NCBI GenBank assembly: GCA_947471745.1
Contig: CANJKZ010000263.1
Coordinates: 496,001-560,000, forward strand
Direction: 5' to 3'
Source of the DNA: Closterium sp. Naga37s-1
Taxonomy: Eukaryota > Streptophyta > Zygnematophyceae > Desmidiales > Closteriaceae
Length of the DNA stretch: 64,000 nucleotides
Position 1 is the first letter of the stretch, and each line of letters starts with the position of its first letter. A model generated the notes under the pieces. The model was not told where the DNA came from. It saw nothing but the letters and a program-made list of their open reading frames with translations, and did not search any database. Both the position numbers and the translations under genes were made by a program. Positions 62,882 to 64,000 of the stretch are shown piece after piece.

Positions 62882-64000
62882 CACTCGTGACATCCCCCCC
62901 CCTCAGCAGCTCCGTGAGTGGTACGCTGCACGCCAGCGGGGTGGGGGTATTGGTCCGTGCACCTACGTCCTACGCACCGGAGACCGCGCGGGTGAGCAGT
63001 GCTGGGGTGCGCACTCCACCCAGCACTGCTTTGGCTGCCTGACGGACGCTTGGCGTCACCAGTTCCCTGAGGCCACTGAGATCCCCCGCTGGGGTGAGCT
63101 GTCTAGGGCGGGTGTAGCTGTCTTTGACCTTGACTTTGATGCTATTCTTGCTGCCATGTATACTGTGACTATTAGTGATGAGGGTGACTGTTACCGGTGT
63201 TTTCCGCCCGACCCGGGCATTGAGTCTGCTGCTCTAGGTACTGGTGAGGCTGCTGCTCTAGGTGCTAGCGAGGCTGCTGCTCTAGGTGCTCGTGCGTCTG
63301 CTCCCTCAGGTGCTGGTGAGTCTGCTCTCTCAGGTTCTGCGTCGTCTTCGGCCTCCCACACCTTCACCCTTGACTCGGGGGCTTCTCGCTCCTTCTTTCG
63401 AGACCGCACCAGACTCACGCCGCTTGACCGGCCAGTTGCAGTCTCTCTGGCAGACCCCTCTGGGGGTCCTGTCCTTGCTCACTTCTCCACTGTCCTCCCG
63501 TGTCCGGCGGCCCCCTCTGGCACCCTGTCTGGTCTTTACCTCCCCTCGTTCTCTACGAACTTGGTGAGTGGTGCTGACCTACAGGATGCGGGGGTTCACC
63601 AGTTCACTCCTGCGAGTCAACGGGTGACCCACTGCACGGACGCTCGGACAGGCCGACACCTGGCCACGTTTACACGTCGGCCGGGGTCGAGCCTGTACAC
63701 ACTGACCACTGCGTCTCCTCCAGTCACTGCGTCTGGTCAGGTAGCTGCGTCGGGTCAGGTGTTTGCTGCAGCGTCCAGGTCTGGTCCTGAGTCTGCCCCC
63801 TGTTCGTGTCGCCTTCTGTCTCACGAGACTCTCCTCTGGCACCACCGCCTTGGTCACCCCTCCCTGCTTCGTCTCCGAGGCATGGCCTCCCGTGTCCTTG
63901 TCTCTGGTCTTCCCCGGTCCCTCCCTCCTCTTCCTCCGGGGCCTGGCCCTACCTGCGTCCCCTGTGTCGAGGGGCGGCAGCGGGCTGCCCCTCACTCCTC
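61821..64000 (+). CDS. Copia H gag-pol, open to the window end (over 726 codons)
   Basis: The ATG at 61821 (MATPSVLAFD) starts one frame without a stop to 64000, the last codons reading into the CVPCVEGRQ part of the integrase finger region. In order: capsid; the NPPPMYITL junction with ten C, where G has slipped; a poly-Gly tract of about 65 residues (62630-62800); a poly-Gln run of about 15 (62840-62880); PPQQLREWYAAR; a knuckle CX13CX3HX4C (about 62958-63033); protease TLDSGASRSFF; integrase finger HHRLGH. RT and RNase H would lie beyond the window. Of the family 1 copies here, this is the one that could still code for working proteins. Confidence 0.88.

Larger units (their letters stand above)
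61207..64000 (+). mobile_element. Copia H (family 1), plus strand, runs off the window
   Basis: It starts with a piece of LTR that is the reverse complement of the copia G LTR, then a GC-rich leader and an open gag-pol. It lies opposite in orientation to G and is very similar to it in gag, protease and integrase. The end of the LTR and the primer site are missing. Confidence 0.88.

Overview
The window reads as nuclear DNA of a photosynthetic eukaryote of the streptophyte (land plant plus charophyte alga) lineage. The evidence is Ty3 elements with a C-terminal chromodomain, LTR elements primed at sites matching initiator tRNA-Met (TGGTATCAGAGC), a TRIM miniature element, a satellite array with a monomer of about 181 bp, and one intron-containing gene with plant-type LRRs (LxxNxLxGxIP). 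High GC and the style of the copia polyproteins remind me of zygnematophycean algae such as Closterium; that species-level guess rests on memory and is weak. I see no bacterial genes, rRNA, tRNA genes or CRISPR.

Layout. 1-5134: decayed Ty3 chromovirus (element D, +) carrying a nested 375-bp TRIM, itself lying in a decayed copia RT fragment (5136-5812). 6249-12540: degenerate copia A (-), family 1. About 12538-28883: a 7018-bp unit repeated 2.3 times in tandem, each unit built of copia family 2 (B) and a piece of a chromovirus (C). The array ends on the right in a full copia B3 (23617-30099) with one long gag-pol ORF. 30100-31207 and 40926-41720: two halves of a noncoding dispersed repeat (R), split by Ty3 element E (31208-40920), which is itself split by copia F (33519-40080). 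42513-44735: the only host gene, a two-exon secreted LRR protein. 44736-48767: noncoding DNA with minisatellites and a second copy of R. 48768-61206: satellite array split by copia G (49220-58027, which contains non-autonomous element K) and by non-autonomous element J (59301-60707). 61207-64000: copia H (+), open and apparently intact to the window end.

The window is therefore about 85-90% transposable elements, nested up to three deep. Copia A, F, G and H are one family: short LTRs, a Gag with an unusual zinc knuckle, a Gly/Ala and Pro/Glu-rich linker between integrase and RT, and a GC-rich leader with its own minisatellite. J looks like a non-autonomous relative of it, sharing its PPT and PBS pattern. 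E is unusual in retaining gag and integrase but no protease, RT or RNase H. Many boundaries can be fixed to the base because 5-bp target duplications survive: ccaca for E, ttgtt for G, ttttt for J, atgtg for K.
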